DNA of 64,000 nucleotides from Mactra quadrangularis (GCA_025267735.1 CM046294.1:34689222-34753221); one strand, 5' to 3'. Positions 35,545 to 47,662 are shown, numbered from the stretch's first letter. The notes: generated by a model not told the origin, from the sequence alone. Program-made: numbers and translations.

Positions 35545-36082
35545 TTAAACTTTGCTCAATTGATAATAGTTTTATTTGCATTTAATCTCTTGAACCAATG
35601 AAATACATGTATTATCATAGATTTTGAGCAATTATCTTTTGATTAACTATTTGATTGTTCTATTATGAAGTGGAATGACTTATTTTAAACCAATTGTTTC
35701 ATTCATGAGAACTCTCACAAACTAAGCGAGCACATTTATCATTTCAGGGTGTTTATGTTTCGATCCATCCTTGGTAACCCAGGGTATCTTTTGTCAATGA
35801 TCATGGGATTCCAACCATTGCTTCCGTCTGACATGTTATTTTTGTTGATTAACTTTAGTTAAATAAGCATCATAACACAACACAAAGTAAACATTGGTTG
35901 CTTTTATTCTTATTTATACAGTGCACATTAAAACTCAAGTTCCATAACATAACCAAAATAGAAATAGCACATGTACAGTTCGAAAAAAAACCTGTTTATG
36001 TAAGCAATACATGTACAATACATATACAATAACTTATCCACGACAGGGGATGTTCAGGATGACAATAAAATATTGTATACTA

Positions 36083-36088
36083 TTTATT
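36083..36088 (-). promoter_or_regulatory. Candidate polyadenylation signal for the LRR gene
   Basis: tttatt on the + strand reads AATAAA on the gene strand, about 190 nt past the stop. It is the first exact hexamer downstream; further ones follow near 35905. Confidence 0.4.
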
Positions 36089-36274
36089 ATATGATAACAA
36101 ATATATCTTGAAATCCCATAACTTTGATGTAACAAATTAGCAATTAACAACATCATTTAACACATGATATAATTGATATTTTCATTCAAACAAAAAGTAC
36201 AATGTATATTAAAAGCCTAGCATGATATTGACCCTAGTAAGAGTCTTACACACAAGTGGCATATTTTGATGTTT

Positions 36275-36507
36275 TTATGCCCATCCCTTTTTTACCCCTT
36301 TTGGCACAGGCTTCTTGCCCCCAGCACCTTTTCTACCACCTTTAGCTCCTGGCTTCCTTCTCCCACCTTTACTAGGTGCTGCACCCATCTGTCTCTTTGT
36401 ATGTATCACAAGGCCGAGTACCACGCCAGCTAGAATGAAGGCTATCACACATACAATGTACATAGCTAACTCAAACCATGTAATACATGCTCCCATCAAC
36501 ATCAGAC
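36275..36507 (-). CDS. LRR protein terminal exon (transmembrane helix and basic tail)
   Basis: Acceptor taaaaccag. Encodes the helix AMYIVCVIAFILAGVVLGLV, then HTKRQ and a tail built of GGRRK, GAKGGRKGAGGKK and KGVKKG elements ending KGWA and TAG. Confidence 0.9.
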
Positions 36508-39500
36508 CTGGTTTTAGAAGAATATAAAATCATGTGGATAAGTCAACATAGAACTACATGTAGTATAACTACATGTACATGTTGATAAAGATGAATGTAG
36601 ACTTGTAAAAATCGTTTGTATTTAAACTTCACAGTTAGCTAACTAATTAAGAATAAAGTAAAAAGGGAAGTAATATAAAGCAATTGTTACTTAACATATA
36701 ATCCAAATTGAGTTGACTTCCTTTATTTGATTTGTGGTGATTAATTTCACACAGTATATTGGGACCTGCGCTTAAATATTAGATCTGGTTTATACTTCTC
36801 CCCCAAATTAATTCAAAATTATATTTTTAGGTGAGGTTATATTGATGAATTTACAAAACAACTCGCGGTGTATAAATCTTACCCACGACCCACTTGGGAG
36901 CTTACTAGAGCTTACTTACTAGAGCCCTATTATACTAGAATACATACCTCCACATGTCACTTCTTCACTGGCACACTCAGTGTAGTAATAAGAAGCTGCT
37001 CTGTAATCTGAAATTATAAACATTATTCCACACATTTTTTCAAAGGATTAAATACGGTATATAATGTACAAGTTCGCTCCGTTGGACATTCTCGTACCCC
37101 GAGGTTATCAAGATTCTTGATCTAGTATCGAGAATCCTACTAGACTTTGGGAACGAGAATGTCCCTTGGACTGATGTATTAGCAAAATACAAAGTGACGC
37201 TACATGATAATTATGTCAATTATGTATGCCATCTCCATAAATTTGTTAATACATATAGTGACAGTAATGACAGGATTAGGAATGATGGTCTTGGTTTCTT
37301 GATCCAAGAGAAAATACACAATTGAGAACCCCGGACGAAGATATAGTCGGGGCTAAGCACTAAACAAGTCGAAAACTATAGTACCATGCATGTTCTAGAA
37401 CTATGGAAAAATGATGCAAATGAATCTCAGCAAAGAAAAAGGTGAACGATTTTTAAATATAAGATGATCATGATAAAATACAAGTAAAAATAATACGCAT
37501 TTACTTTCCCAGCTGGATGGTGACGTGCATGTGACGTCACCATGGATCTTCATCTTAGTAGTCTCAGCATGACCGTAGAACCATAGTTGGGAGCAGGTGC
37601 AATCAATCTGTGTGTCATACAAGTGTAGTTCAGCTAGACTGTCGAGTCCATCAAACAAACCAGATGGTAACTCTGAGAAACTATTATAACCAAGAGAGAT
37701 AGATCGAAGTTTTGTATTGGAGGCGAAAAGTCTATTGTCTAAAGCTGTTAGTCCAAGACCCTGGAAATACAAGGAATAATGTGATAATGTTGGCAAAATT
37801 CACCAAACAATGTGATTAGAAATTGAATCAGTTTTAAACGTGCTATATTTCAGCTTTATCAAACATGTTTACATGTAATAAAGTCTCATTAATGGAAACC
37901 AAAGACAGAGTGTTTATTTGTTGCAACAATCAGGCAGCTGTTTTATTTCATGGACTTAGGAATAACTGTTTTTATCAAAATTAGTTTTAATGCTAAATGA
38001 ACACATTTCTTTAAGAAGATTTACATGTAATGCATTACATTTATGATTTCATCTGAATATGCCTATTGTGATGTTTGATTCCAACACTCGCCAAATCTAT
38101 TTATATTTACTCGTTCAGAAGTGATTCTCACAGCATGTGTCCGATTCCCAGACAGGGCCAATACACCGTTGAGTATGTTAATGGACTATTTTCTACTTCC
38201 ATTCTCCTTCCTATCTATGTATCAAGACGGTCAGTAGTTAGAACTTTACTCTTTCAAAAGCCAGCTAGGTAGAAGCTTAGTGAAGGAAGAGTTATAATTC
38301 CAGCTCATTCAGATGTGCTTCAGCGATATGACAAAAAATGTCGAAACGCAACTTAAATCACAACAAATTATGTATGGTTACAAATGGAAACATATTTTAA
38401 ACCGAATATTGAATCAAGCGGGTTTACTACAGTAAAATCTTTTTTGTAAAGGTATTGTTTGTTACTCAAATTTAGATATGGAATGGCACCAAGTTATCAT
38501 TTTCTTATTACACCTGAATGAAGTAGAAATAAAATTTAAGTAATAGCAATACTTCAAGTTTAACAGACACTAGGTTCGTCTGCTGTGATAAGAAGGTCTG
38601 GGCTAAAACGCCGTCAACACGGCTGTTCATCAAGACGATCTCTCCAGTTTTTACAGGAAACTCTGGAGAAGTAACTACTTTTTTGGTGACGTCAACACCA
38701 GAAAGAGCTGCGGAGTCAAATGAGGAAATTGTTCCATTTTCTATAACAAATCTGTCTAGCTCCCCAAGGTATCTGTGAAATAATAAATTGATTTATATTT
38801 GATCACATTCATGAGCAACATAAGCTTATAAACTTTTTTATTGTGATCCTTTGAAACAATTGTCAGAATTAGCATTCTTTACAAATGAATTGTTATTTAT
38901 TACTTTAAAAGCATGTGTCACGATGTCATTCAACAGGTTATTCTACAATGGTCATTAAAACATGTAATTTTGGCACATATTGCTGCGTTGGGTTCTTTCT
39001 ATTGAATAGTTTACTTTATTTACATGTATTTCCTCGTTTGAAATATGTTCTGTCAATTATCCAAATTAAAACACTCGTAGTTTTTCTTCCTTATAAGCCA
39101 TAAGACTTTCTACTTCAGAGACTTTACCTTTTAATGTAGTTTCATTGCTATCATAGTGTGTGCAAGTTGACCTTGATTATACATTACATTCACTATCTTT
39201 AGTATTTCTCTACCGCTAACTTTATTAACTGTTATTCAATGATCATATTTAATTCATTCGTTGACACAGGTAAACTTTACTAAGATATATATAAACATAC
39301 AATACTGTCTATGCATAGAGGATGATAATATCATTACTTAATGGATACAATACATAAATTCCACCTAAAGAGATACTTCCACACGGAAATGAAGTGTTTT
39401 CCGTCCAGAAAGTTTTCTCTCTGTAAAAATCCGGAAAAACAAACGTCAGTTTCGGGCTACCAGAATCAATTATTTCGCCCATTAACGTTTCGTTTTCGGC

Positions 39501-40621
39501 TGAATTCCTAGCGTGATTATTGTACAGAATGTAATGAAATCAACTTACTCAAATGTATTCACACCAGCAGTCAAGCTCATACAATTGATAATTTTGAAAT
39601 CTTTGATATATCCCATGTTAGTGAACGCAGCCTGGTCTAAAGTAATACCTGTGCTGCCATCACATTTAAATTCCAAAGTAGGGGCCCAGTTAGTGTCGAA
39701 AAGCGTGTCATCAATAGTCGCAAAGCCTGAGTCGAAAATGGATGTTGTTATGGAACTGTCAATGTTAGTTATACGGAGACGTTGAGCTACTGGGTTAGTA
39801 AAATCTGTCTCTTGTAAAGGGGTTGTTATTGCTGTGTAGTCACATTCATAGAGACCTGTAAAATGACGAAGAAAACTATAATCACAAGTGATTGAATACA
39901 TTAATTATGTGTTTCTACAGCACATAGCTCACGACAAACTGGCCCAAAATTTAAGATTATTGTGATGACTTCCTGCTCTTATAGTATTTACCATGTAAAT
40001 TACATATGTTCAAGTTGGTCTCAATCTCCAAATTTGGGTTATATTTATATGGACCATGATCATCTGTATCTGCTCATTGTACTGATAAATCTTCCCTTTA
40101 AAATACTTATATTTTAAACATTCTAAAATTAAGTTTTGTATAAAATAAGTAGAATGAATTAAATATGACAGCGTGAGCTTGTTACAAAAATCGACTCATT
40201 GTTTTATCACTTTAACAAATCCGTTCAAAGCCATTTGGTTCCAAGGGCTGGTGATATCTTTTTTTAAACAGAGATTATTTCAAAGCTGAATTACATAAAT
40301 ATATTTCTACTTAAATAAAGTATACATGTCGATCGTTTTCATTTATTCTTTACAAATTGAATTAAACAATTTCATGCATTTTTACATTTACATACTGATA
40401 TTTGTAAAGAATGTTATCTTGCATTGTTTAGCAGGGCGGATCCAGGATCCGTGCCGGACATCTTTTGTTTTACATAGCTGATGAAATGATGGTAGTCTCT
40501 GAGCACAACTATAAATATGTAAAGTTATATCACCTTTAGTTAAGGTACATCCTGTTGGGGTGGCATGAGTTCCACAACAAAATATTACAATCAACAGACA
40601 AATGTTGTATAACATCGTCAT
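36275..40621 (-). CDS. Leucine-rich repeat type I transmembrane protein, 387 aa, 6 exons
   Basis: Exons in transcript order: 40621-40534, 39855-39549, 38772-38553, 37760-37505, 37007-36948, 36507-36275; 1164 nt, 387 aa plus stop, all phases compatible. Residues 1-20 form a signal peptide (MTMLYNICLLIVIFCCGTHA). Residues about 30-265 hold degenerate leucine-rich repeats, clearest in LRSISLGYNSFSELPSGLF and LAELHLYDTQI. An LRR C-terminal cap follows (IDCTCSQLWFYGH to YYYTEC, about 265-302). One helix lies near 324-345, then a 42-residue cytoplasmic tail very rich in Lys, Arg and Gly. The architecture predicts a surface or vesicular recognition or adhesion protein; no specific ortholog recognised. 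The start is the first of two close ATGs before the hydrophobic core. A 5' UTR exon may lie upstream. Confidence 0.88.
36948..37007 (-). CDS. LRR protein exon 5 (end of LRRCT)
   Basis: 60-nt exon with acceptor taatttcag and donor gtatgt. Encodes YRAASYYYTECASEEVTCG, supplying the last cap cysteines. Found only by splice and phase logic, so somewhat less certain. Confidence 0.82.
37087..37161. mobile_element. Mini-MITE family M2, copy in LRR gene intron
   Basis: CATTCTCGTACCCCGAGGTT at the left and GGGAACGAGAATG at the right; flanks tccgttgga and tcccttgga differ at one of 9 positions. 75 bp. Confidence 0.8.
37505..37760 (-). CDS. LRR protein exon 4 (canonical LRRs and LRRCT start)
   Basis: Acceptor tatttccag, donor gtaaat. 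Residues 206-290. Best-formed repeats are LGLTALDNRLFASNTKLRSI and LPSGLFDGLDSLAELHL, followed by the CTC that opens the C-terminal cysteine cap. Confidence 0.92.
38112..38270 (+). mobile_element. SINE family B fragment in LRR gene intron
   Basis: Contains CCGATTCCCAGACAGGGC, then a tail similar to the family B body (CATTCTCCTTCCTA, TCAGTAGTTAGAACTTTA). The 5' head is degraded. Confidence 0.45.
38553..38772 (-). CDS. LRR protein exon 3
   Basis: Acceptor atttcacag, donor gtattg. Residues 133-205, including LGELDRFVIENGTISSF and TGEIVLMNSRVDGV, two LRR-like units. NGT is a possible N-glycosylation site. Confidence 0.85.
39549..39855 (-). CDS. LRR protein exon 2 (N-terminal LRR region)
   Basis: Acceptor attttacag, donor gtaagt. 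Residues 30-132, with paired cysteines (LYECDY, FKCDG, IINCMS) and weak LRR periodicity such as LRITNIDSSI and IKDFKIINCM. Confidence 0.85.
40534..40621 (-). CDS. LRR protein exon 1 (signal peptide)
   Basis: ATG ACG ATG start, hydrophobic core LLIVIF, donor AAAG|gtgata. Codes residues 1-29 plus one base. An in-frame ATG upstream (near 40675) is less likely because it would bury the signal peptide. Confidence 0.82.
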
Positions 40622-40872
40622 GTTTGATTTGGTTTCACTTAAACAAACTAAAACATAAGAATTACATAAAATCATTTTTTATGAAAAAAATGTTATTTTT
40701 TCTTGCTGAAGCTAGGGGCATTATTCTTTCAACTTTAAGGTCATGTTAAAGGTGCTTGGCTCAATAAACTGGCTTTCCTGAGCATTTTAAACAATACTCG
40801 AATACCTTTTACAATGAGCAGTAGGTAATAAGGTATACGTAGGCAACTGACCATACCTTAACTTATACTTGA

Positions 40873-41122
40873 TTTAATGCCGTCAACATTTTTTTAGGTT
40901 ATTTTACAGCGTTCAGCTCACCTAACCTAGCTTTCCTGGACCCTTGTCTATAACCAGTACTCACCTAACCTTTCCATTAGGCCACAAACTTTCTATAAAC
41001 CTTATTAATGGGCGAAAATTGACATTATTGTATAACCTCCCCGGGAGGGAATCAAACTCGTACCCCCTTCGGGACACTAGATTCGAAATCCAGGTGCGCT
41101 ACAAACTGCACTACTGACCCGG
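40873..41122 (-). mobile_element. tRNA-derived SINE family C, copy 2
   Basis: Same organisation and orientation as 24372-24662, more diverged in the tRNA head (41040-41120). Confidence 0.7.
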
Positions 41123-42133
41123 GTTAATACCTTTACAAAACAATTTAGTCACAAACTATTGGAAATTGAATATACAATTTATATAAATAATAATGATTTA
41201 GTTTTATATAATGATAATCTATTATTCAATAATAGCATCTCTTACCTTTTGATAATTATCAAACTATTATAATAAATTCGTCAATTATCACAGTTCACCT
41301 TAAAACCTTGTTACATACCGCAACTGTGATCTAAATATTAAATAAAGTTTTAATAAAATTAGATCGAACAATGTAGTTAAACGTTTAATCAGCTTAATCT
41401 ATAATAAATTAAGTTTTAATCCTTTGTACATGTATTTCATAATAATCTGTTAACAGTAATAATGAGGTCAGGTATTCAAAAAACAACAACATTTGAAACA
41501 ATGTATAAAAGTGCAAGCAAGGCACGTGTGGTTCAATTAGCTACTGTGAGAAAGGTTTGAATTCTCAGGGAGATAACAAAGTTCTGACGTGTACATAGTA
41601 AGTGAAATGTCGACTCTTAGTTATAGTCCTATTTTCCAAATAAATTTGATCTTATAGCATGTTACTCACCTATACCATTGAGTTGTCAGGTTCGAACATT
41701 GTTATTGGACTGACTGGGTTACAATCATTAGTGCTATGTTTACCTCAAGACCTCATGCTTAATGAGCAAGGTTTCTATATTTAAAGTCACTATATGAAGA
41801 TATACTCATAAACATTATTCTTGAAAACTGTTTTAAAAACATGAAGTTATCAAAATATAACATGCATTAATTAGAGACACAATAAACAGCATTCTATAAA
41901 AGAAGGTGAAGATATCATTTTATAAAAGAAGGTGAAGATATCACCTCTATACTAAGACGCACAACGCTCCCAAAATTCGGCGTTTGGTACGCAATAGAAT
42001 ATAGTGCGGTGCATGAAGACAAAATCGTTGGATTGTTTCGTTTTTCTTTTGACAAAATCATTGTTAAAATGTAAAATGAATGATTACTCTAAGCTACAGG
42101 AATATAAATCCATAGATACACAGTACTTTTAAA

Positions 42134-42421
42134 AACCCGGGTCGATAGCGCAGTTGGTAGCGCGCCGGGATTTGGATACTCGTGCCCGAGGGGGTGCGGG
42201 TTCGAATCCCACCCGGGGAGGTTATACCCTTCCATGAAAATATGACAATAATGTCGATTTTCCTCCATGGATAAGATAATATGGAGAAGTTTCCGGCCTT
42301 GTGGAAGGGTAGGTGAGTACTGGTTATAGACAATGGTCCAGGAAAGCTAGGTTAGGTGCGCTGGACGCCGTGAAATGACCTAAAATTGTGTTCATACGGC
42401 GTTAACTCCAATAAATAAATC
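42134..42421 (+). mobile_element. tRNA-derived SINE family C, copy 3 with 13-bp target duplication
   Basis: CAGTACTTTTAAA occurs exactly at 42121-42133 and 42422-42434. Head GGGTCGATAGCGCAGTTGGT, B-box GGGTTCGAATCC, tail AATAAATAAAT. A clear retrotransposed unit, best preserved of the family. Confidence 0.88.
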
Positions 42422-42434
42422 CAGTACTTTTAAA

Positions 42435-43626
42435 CCTTTATAGGTATAGGTGCATAGTTAAACTGTGTAACCTAGTTTCGATTTCAAACGTCTGTGTAAA
42501 GAATGACAGATGTAAACACGTTATGGTGAAGGTTTAACTACCGGTTAAAAAGTTTAATTTAATGAGGATAGTTGGTTAGATACAGGTCGTATTCTAGGTC
42601 ATGCGTGTTATTGTACTTTTAACAATGGACTTGCCCACTAAATAGGAAAATAAGCTGATGCATGAACAGCATGTTAATGATTTAAATATACCACGTTGAT
42701 ATTTTACATTTAATTAAATAGTGTATATGCACATTGTAAATCTTATATAATGATATGTTTGTAGAATATGTGTAAACTAATTGAACTATAAAATTGTAAA
42801 AATAATTCACCCCTAAAACTTGGTGTGTAATGAAACTGGCTATGTTTACGTACGCAATGTTTAGGTGGACGACCTTTTGTAGTTAAATTTTATTGAGTAG
42901 ACACAAAATACATACTCTGTTTGTTCAGTATACTTGAAGGGGGAAATTATTAGAATGTAAACATTGTCACGTGTTTTCAGGTAAATAAACAGTTTTACCC
43001 ATGATGCGCGGCGTCTCCGTACAAAGGTCAGTCAGACCGTTTGTGTACAGAATGAATAAACAGTTCAAACCTGCTGTCTAAATTTGAGGTTCTTTAAGAA
43101 GAGCACATTATACTTAATTATATGCTAATGTTCAATATACCTGATCTACAATAGTTTTAGAGCTTAATTTTGTAATTAATTTCTTAATTTTGTTATTAGG
43201 AACATATTTTTTTTCCAAAACAAGACTTCATCTTAAACATACTGTGATCAAAACTATTGTTTCAAGTATTAACAACTAAACTCTACTTTCGGTTTTGATC
43301 TACTTTCACTTTAAAATGCAACAAATAACATAAACATATCTAAGCAATATTTTAATTAAAATTTCTTGATCATTAGAGGTGTTTAAATAGATAAATGTCT
43401 ATTTTCTTTGCAGTCCAAGACAGTGTTACTTTTGATAATGGGGCTTTAAGTCGCCAATCTTCTGGAGTGCATCCATACATTTTCTATTGACCAGACATTA
43501 TAGGCATTTAAAGTAGCTGTTTTACATTTAGCTCAGATCTATTTTCTCATTTCTGATATATCATAATAGTGTTAAGTGCGTTATTTTTAGGATACAGTGA
43601 CTTAGCAGTCAATATATACAGATAAG
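42435..43626. other. Intergenic, nothing supported
   Basis: AT-rich, with no open frame showing homology and no inverted ends found. Confidence 0.4.
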
Positions 43627-44024
43627 CAATCTCCGTAAACAGAGATCCTGCGTTGTCGTACTGGATCCCTACTTAGTCAATGCAAGGTCACGTCGAGATG
43701 AACTTTGTGTCGACCAATCAATGCGTAGCTTTTTATCTAGACGAAAACACTATTAATCACATTTTGATTTCGTAATTTCTATTTTTAGACCAAGTTTTGC
43801 ATGGTAATTTATAACAGCGGTATTATTCACAGTCTGCGATTGGGCGACTCATTTCAAATTGCGTGACGTAGACGATGTAAACAAGTTACGTATCATAACA
43901 ATTTCGTCATGAATATTATGATGAGAAAAGGTCACCTGAACGTGACCTTCGTTTGGAAAAGGCCAGATCTAAATTAGCGAGTATGCGAGCGGTAAAATTT
44001 TAGATCGGGTTTTAATCAGATTGT
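43627..44024 (+). mobile_element. 9-bp-duplication MITE family M1, copy 2
   Basis: ACAGATAAG occurs exactly at 43618-43626 and 44025-44033. Ends CAATCTCC and AGATTGT. Contains GGTCACCTGAACGTGACC, a short palindrome also present in copy 1. Confidence 0.8.
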
Positions 44025-44088
44025 ACAGATAAGATAACCCCTGTTTTGTTTCTGCAAACTCTGCCATGTCCAAAAATTATCTTAATAC

Positions 44089-44749
44089 ACTTAACAAAAC
44101 TTCTAAGTACCCCGATCGCCCAATTATAGGAAACCTTTATTTTTCAACATTTATATCCTATCGATAATGGAAATGTGTATAGGACCATACTGTCGTCTAC
44201 TTGCATGGTTTCCATGCTTCTTTATGGATGCAAAACCGGTTTGCTGTGTAATCTATGTGTTGATTTCTAATTGCGATCATTTAACAGAAAAGATAGCAAT
44301 TAAACATTTCATCTCTGCAGGTGACGCACCACCTTGTAAAAGATCTATTGGAATTACTCTTTCTTGTAGCGACATTCGAGTCACTTGTAGAATTTCGTTG
44401 TGCATATCAACAAACTAATGATTTTCACCAAAATTGACCACGTGGAATATCTGCACAAGAAGCATGTGCCCATTTTTCCCTTTTCAGCACATGCACAACA
44501 AACTGGTTTTGCATAGATAAAAAAGCAAGAAAACCATGCAAGCAGATGACAGAATGGTTTGATATACATGTATTTCCATTATCAATCAGACATAAATGCA
44601 TTCTCATTCCCCGAGGTTATCTAGATTCTCGATCTTGGTTCTCTTATCTAGAATCTTACTAGGCCCTGGGAATGAGAATGACATAAATGTTGAAAAATAA
44701 AAAATTTCCTACTATATGGAAATCGGGGTACTTAGAAGTTTCGTTAAGT
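44089..44749. mobile_element. Inverted-repeat element (661 bp) carrying a nested insertion
   Basis: ACTTAACAAAACTTCTAAGT onward matches the inverse of the right end (reads ACTTAACGAAACTTCTAAGT), continuing ACCCCGAT. The inner arms are also inverted: 44160-44245 against 44500-44585 (CATGGTTT, TGCAAAACCGGTTTG). A second element sits inside its right arm at 44599. Confidence 0.75.
44599..44680. mobile_element. Mini-MITE family M2 (CATTCTCRTWCCC), nested copy
   Basis: Termini CATTCTCATTCCC and GGGAATGAGAATG; exact 9-bp duplication ACATAAATG at 44590-44598 and 44681-44689. Only 82 bp. The 9-bp duplication suggests a Mutator-type transposase in trans. Confidence 0.85.
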
Positions 44750-45724
44750 ATGTATACATGTATTTTAAAACACTGCAAACTTTTATTTTTGTACACTTTT
44801 GACATATTTAGAAATTACTGACTCACTTATTAGATATGTCAGATTTTTGTGTGATGTTTTAGTTATAGTTCTACAAAACAACCACATTCTATGACAATTC
44901 TTGTCTACAACAGAAGTCAAATAAGAATTCCATGTCCTAATGTCTAAGGAATACTTGCATAACAAATTGATGCAAAAAGTCAATTCCCCTGATTGCAAAT
45001 CAACGTTAAGTAGCAAAGTGTGGCTAAACTGTAGTGAAAACTAAGCCCGTCAGTTCATTACGAGACTTTTTGCTAAATGTGATATGTACATTACAAACAT
45101 GTATTGGTTAACAAAATTTTGAGTGGTAAAAACACAATTGGACAATTCTAGGGATCTCAATTCAATTAGGGACTTTAGTCAGTTATCTTTTCCTGACAAA
45201 ATCTGAAGCAACCCAATTGGTAAGTAGGTCCTTACAGTTGGAATCCTCGGATTTTATCATTGAATTCCCATGTAAGGGTAACAAAATATTTCATCTAATA
45301 TCTTTCTTGTTAATGAAGATATTAACAGAAGTGATGAAATTTAGATAGTTCTTTAACTTAAAAATAATTAGCTTGAATTTCTAAAAAATAAATGATATAC
45401 AAAAAAAGTTATTTAAGATTAAATTTGGCAAATTAACATTGAAAAGTAAGGGTAAAATCCGAGTAATCCAACTAATTAGACCTACCTATTTTGAATAGTA
45501 TACAAGGGGAAATAACTGACTAAAGTCCCTTATTCAAGTTGTAAAATATTTTGAAGTCAGAGTAAATATGAACAAAACAAAATATATCAAATACCAACCA
45601 TTTATTAATCATAATTCATTACATGAAAACACAATGATAAATTAGTAAATTAAAAATGAAATAAAAAAAACATTAACAACAAAAACAAAATACTAAGTGC
45701 ATGGAAATAATAGCAAAGGAAACA
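44750..45724. other. Intergenic, nothing supported
   Basis: AT-rich. GGGACTTTAGTCAGTTA at 45170 and GGAAATAACTGACTAAAGTC at 45508 are inverted and could mark a decayed element of about 350 bp. Confidence 0.35.
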
Positions 45725-46290
45725 AAATACAAGATGGCAAAGATGGCTCTATATCGCTCACCTGAGAATCTGTTGCATACACAAAGGTTTTTTTTAAGAT
45801 TTGACCCCATGACTTAGTTTTTACCCCAAATGACCCATATACAATCCCAAAGTTAAATGGATCAAGATAAACATTCTGACTAATTATTAGGAAAGTTGAG
45901 TGAAAGTTACAGTCTCTATCTCTTACAATAGGTTTTTTCTACGAGTTGACCCTATGACCTAGTTTTTGACCCCAGATGACCCAATGTACAAACCCATTCT
46001 AAATTATATTAAGAAAAACATTCTGACCAAATATTAAGAAAATTGGATGAAAAATACAGCCTCTATTGCATCACAAGGTTTATCTAAGATTTGACCCTTT
46101 GACTTAGTTTTGACCCTAGATGACCCATATACAATCCCAACTTAGATTCCGAGACAAACATTCTGACAAAATTTCATAAAGATCCAATGAAAAATACAGC
46201 CTCTAGCAAATACACAAGGCAAATGTTAGCAGACGACGGACATCAAGCCATCACAATAGCTCACCCCGAGCATTCACTCAAATAAGCTAG
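45725..46290. repeat. Degenerate about 150-bp tandem repeat, 3 copies
   Basis: Copies share AAGATTTGACCCCATGAC, TAGTTTTGACCCCAGATGAC and GAAAAATACAGCCTCTA. Edges GGCTCTATATCGCTCACCTG and ATAGCTCACCCCGAGCATTC suggest a mobile repeat family. Confidence 0.7.
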
Positions 46291-47029
46291 AAATGTAATG
46301 AGTATGACACAAGCTCATGGGTCCGTATTATCAAGCATCTTAGGACAGATTTTAGTTGTAAATCTTTTCATATTGTATTGTTAAATTATCATAAGATTTT
46401 TGATCATATGCTGCCCAGGTCTTTAAAAAATAATTGAACTTTTGACAATAATTTTAATGTTTCAATCAAAATGAAAGATGAAAAAATCTTATAGATTATT
46501 AAATTTCATGAAGTTTGTGAACACTATACAAAATGTTATGTAATCATGGTTTGTATTCATTATCCTTATAAAAATTTAATGATAGGCAAGGCCTTTTGAT
46601 GGAAAAAAGATTTACCCCCTACATGCATTGGTCCAAGGACAAATATTTCTCACCCAAAACCAAATACAATTGTATGTATGATGGGATTCCAAATGTTTAA
46701 GTGAGAAAAAAAATTTAAACATGTACATAAAGAAAATTATCACAGTCATACAGTGCAGCTAAGCTCCCTTTGCAGCTCAGTGAATACACTACACAGACTC
46801 ACCAAAATTTCTAATCGGTCACGCCAATAATTCCTTACTTTCAAATAAAACTGAAATAAACTATGGACGATTATAGCTATATTTATTAATGGAAAATATA
46901 TCAGGTATGTTCCTGACAAAATCATATTATAATATTCTCAATAATTATGATTTTATAAGAGTGTCTTTAACATAGGTATTCATGTAAAAAGTCACAATGT
47001 GAGAACTTTAGAGCAAGTATTTAATAATG

Positions 47030-47662
47030 TGTATGACCTCAGTTGGAAGCTACCAGTTACCAGGTAATGTGTATGACATCCGTTGGCAGTTACCAGGTAA
47101 TGTGTATGACATCCGTTGGAAGCTACTAGTTACCAGGTAATGTGTATGACATCCGTTGGCAGTTACCAGTTACCATGTAATGTGTATGACATCCGTTGGA
47201 AGCTACCAGTTACCAGGTAATGTGTATGACATCCGTTGGAAGCTACCAGTTACCAGGTAATGTGTATGACATCCGTTGGAAGCTACTAGTTACCAGGTAA
47301 TGTGTATGACATCCGTTGGAAGCTACCAGTTACCAGGTAATGTGTATGACATCCGTTGGAAGCTACCAGTTACCAGGTAATGTGTATGACATCCGTTGGA
47401 AGCTACCAGTTACCAGGTAATGTGTATGACCTCAGTTGGAAGCTACCAGTTACCAGGTAATGTGTATGACATCCGTTGGAAGCTACCAGTTACCAGGTAA
47501 TGTGTATGACATCCGTTGGAAGCTACCAGTTACCAGGTAATGTGTATGACCTCAGTTGGAAGCTACCAGTTACCAGGTAATGTGTATGACCTCAGTTGGA
47601 AGCTACCAGTTACCAGGTAATGTGTATGACCTCTGTTGGAAGCTACCAGTTACCAGGTAATA
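47030..47662. repeat. 40-bp minisatellite, about 15 copies
   Basis: TAATGTGTATGACATCCGTT plus GGAAGCTACCAGTTACCAGG. Variant units with ACCTCAGTTGG are interspersed, and two shortened units occur near 47070-47160. Confidence 0.95.

Noticed and set aside
42130..42240. Functional tRNA gene
   Set aside because: Head folds only roughly as a tRNA and is followed by a conserved SINE body, AATAAAT tail and a 13-bp target duplication; copies at 24662 and 41122 confirm a SINE.
44167..44607. Frames with LLAWFPCFF and LLAWFSCFF on opposite strands
   Set aside because: The two arms of an inverted-repeat element translated on opposite strands, not paralogous genes.
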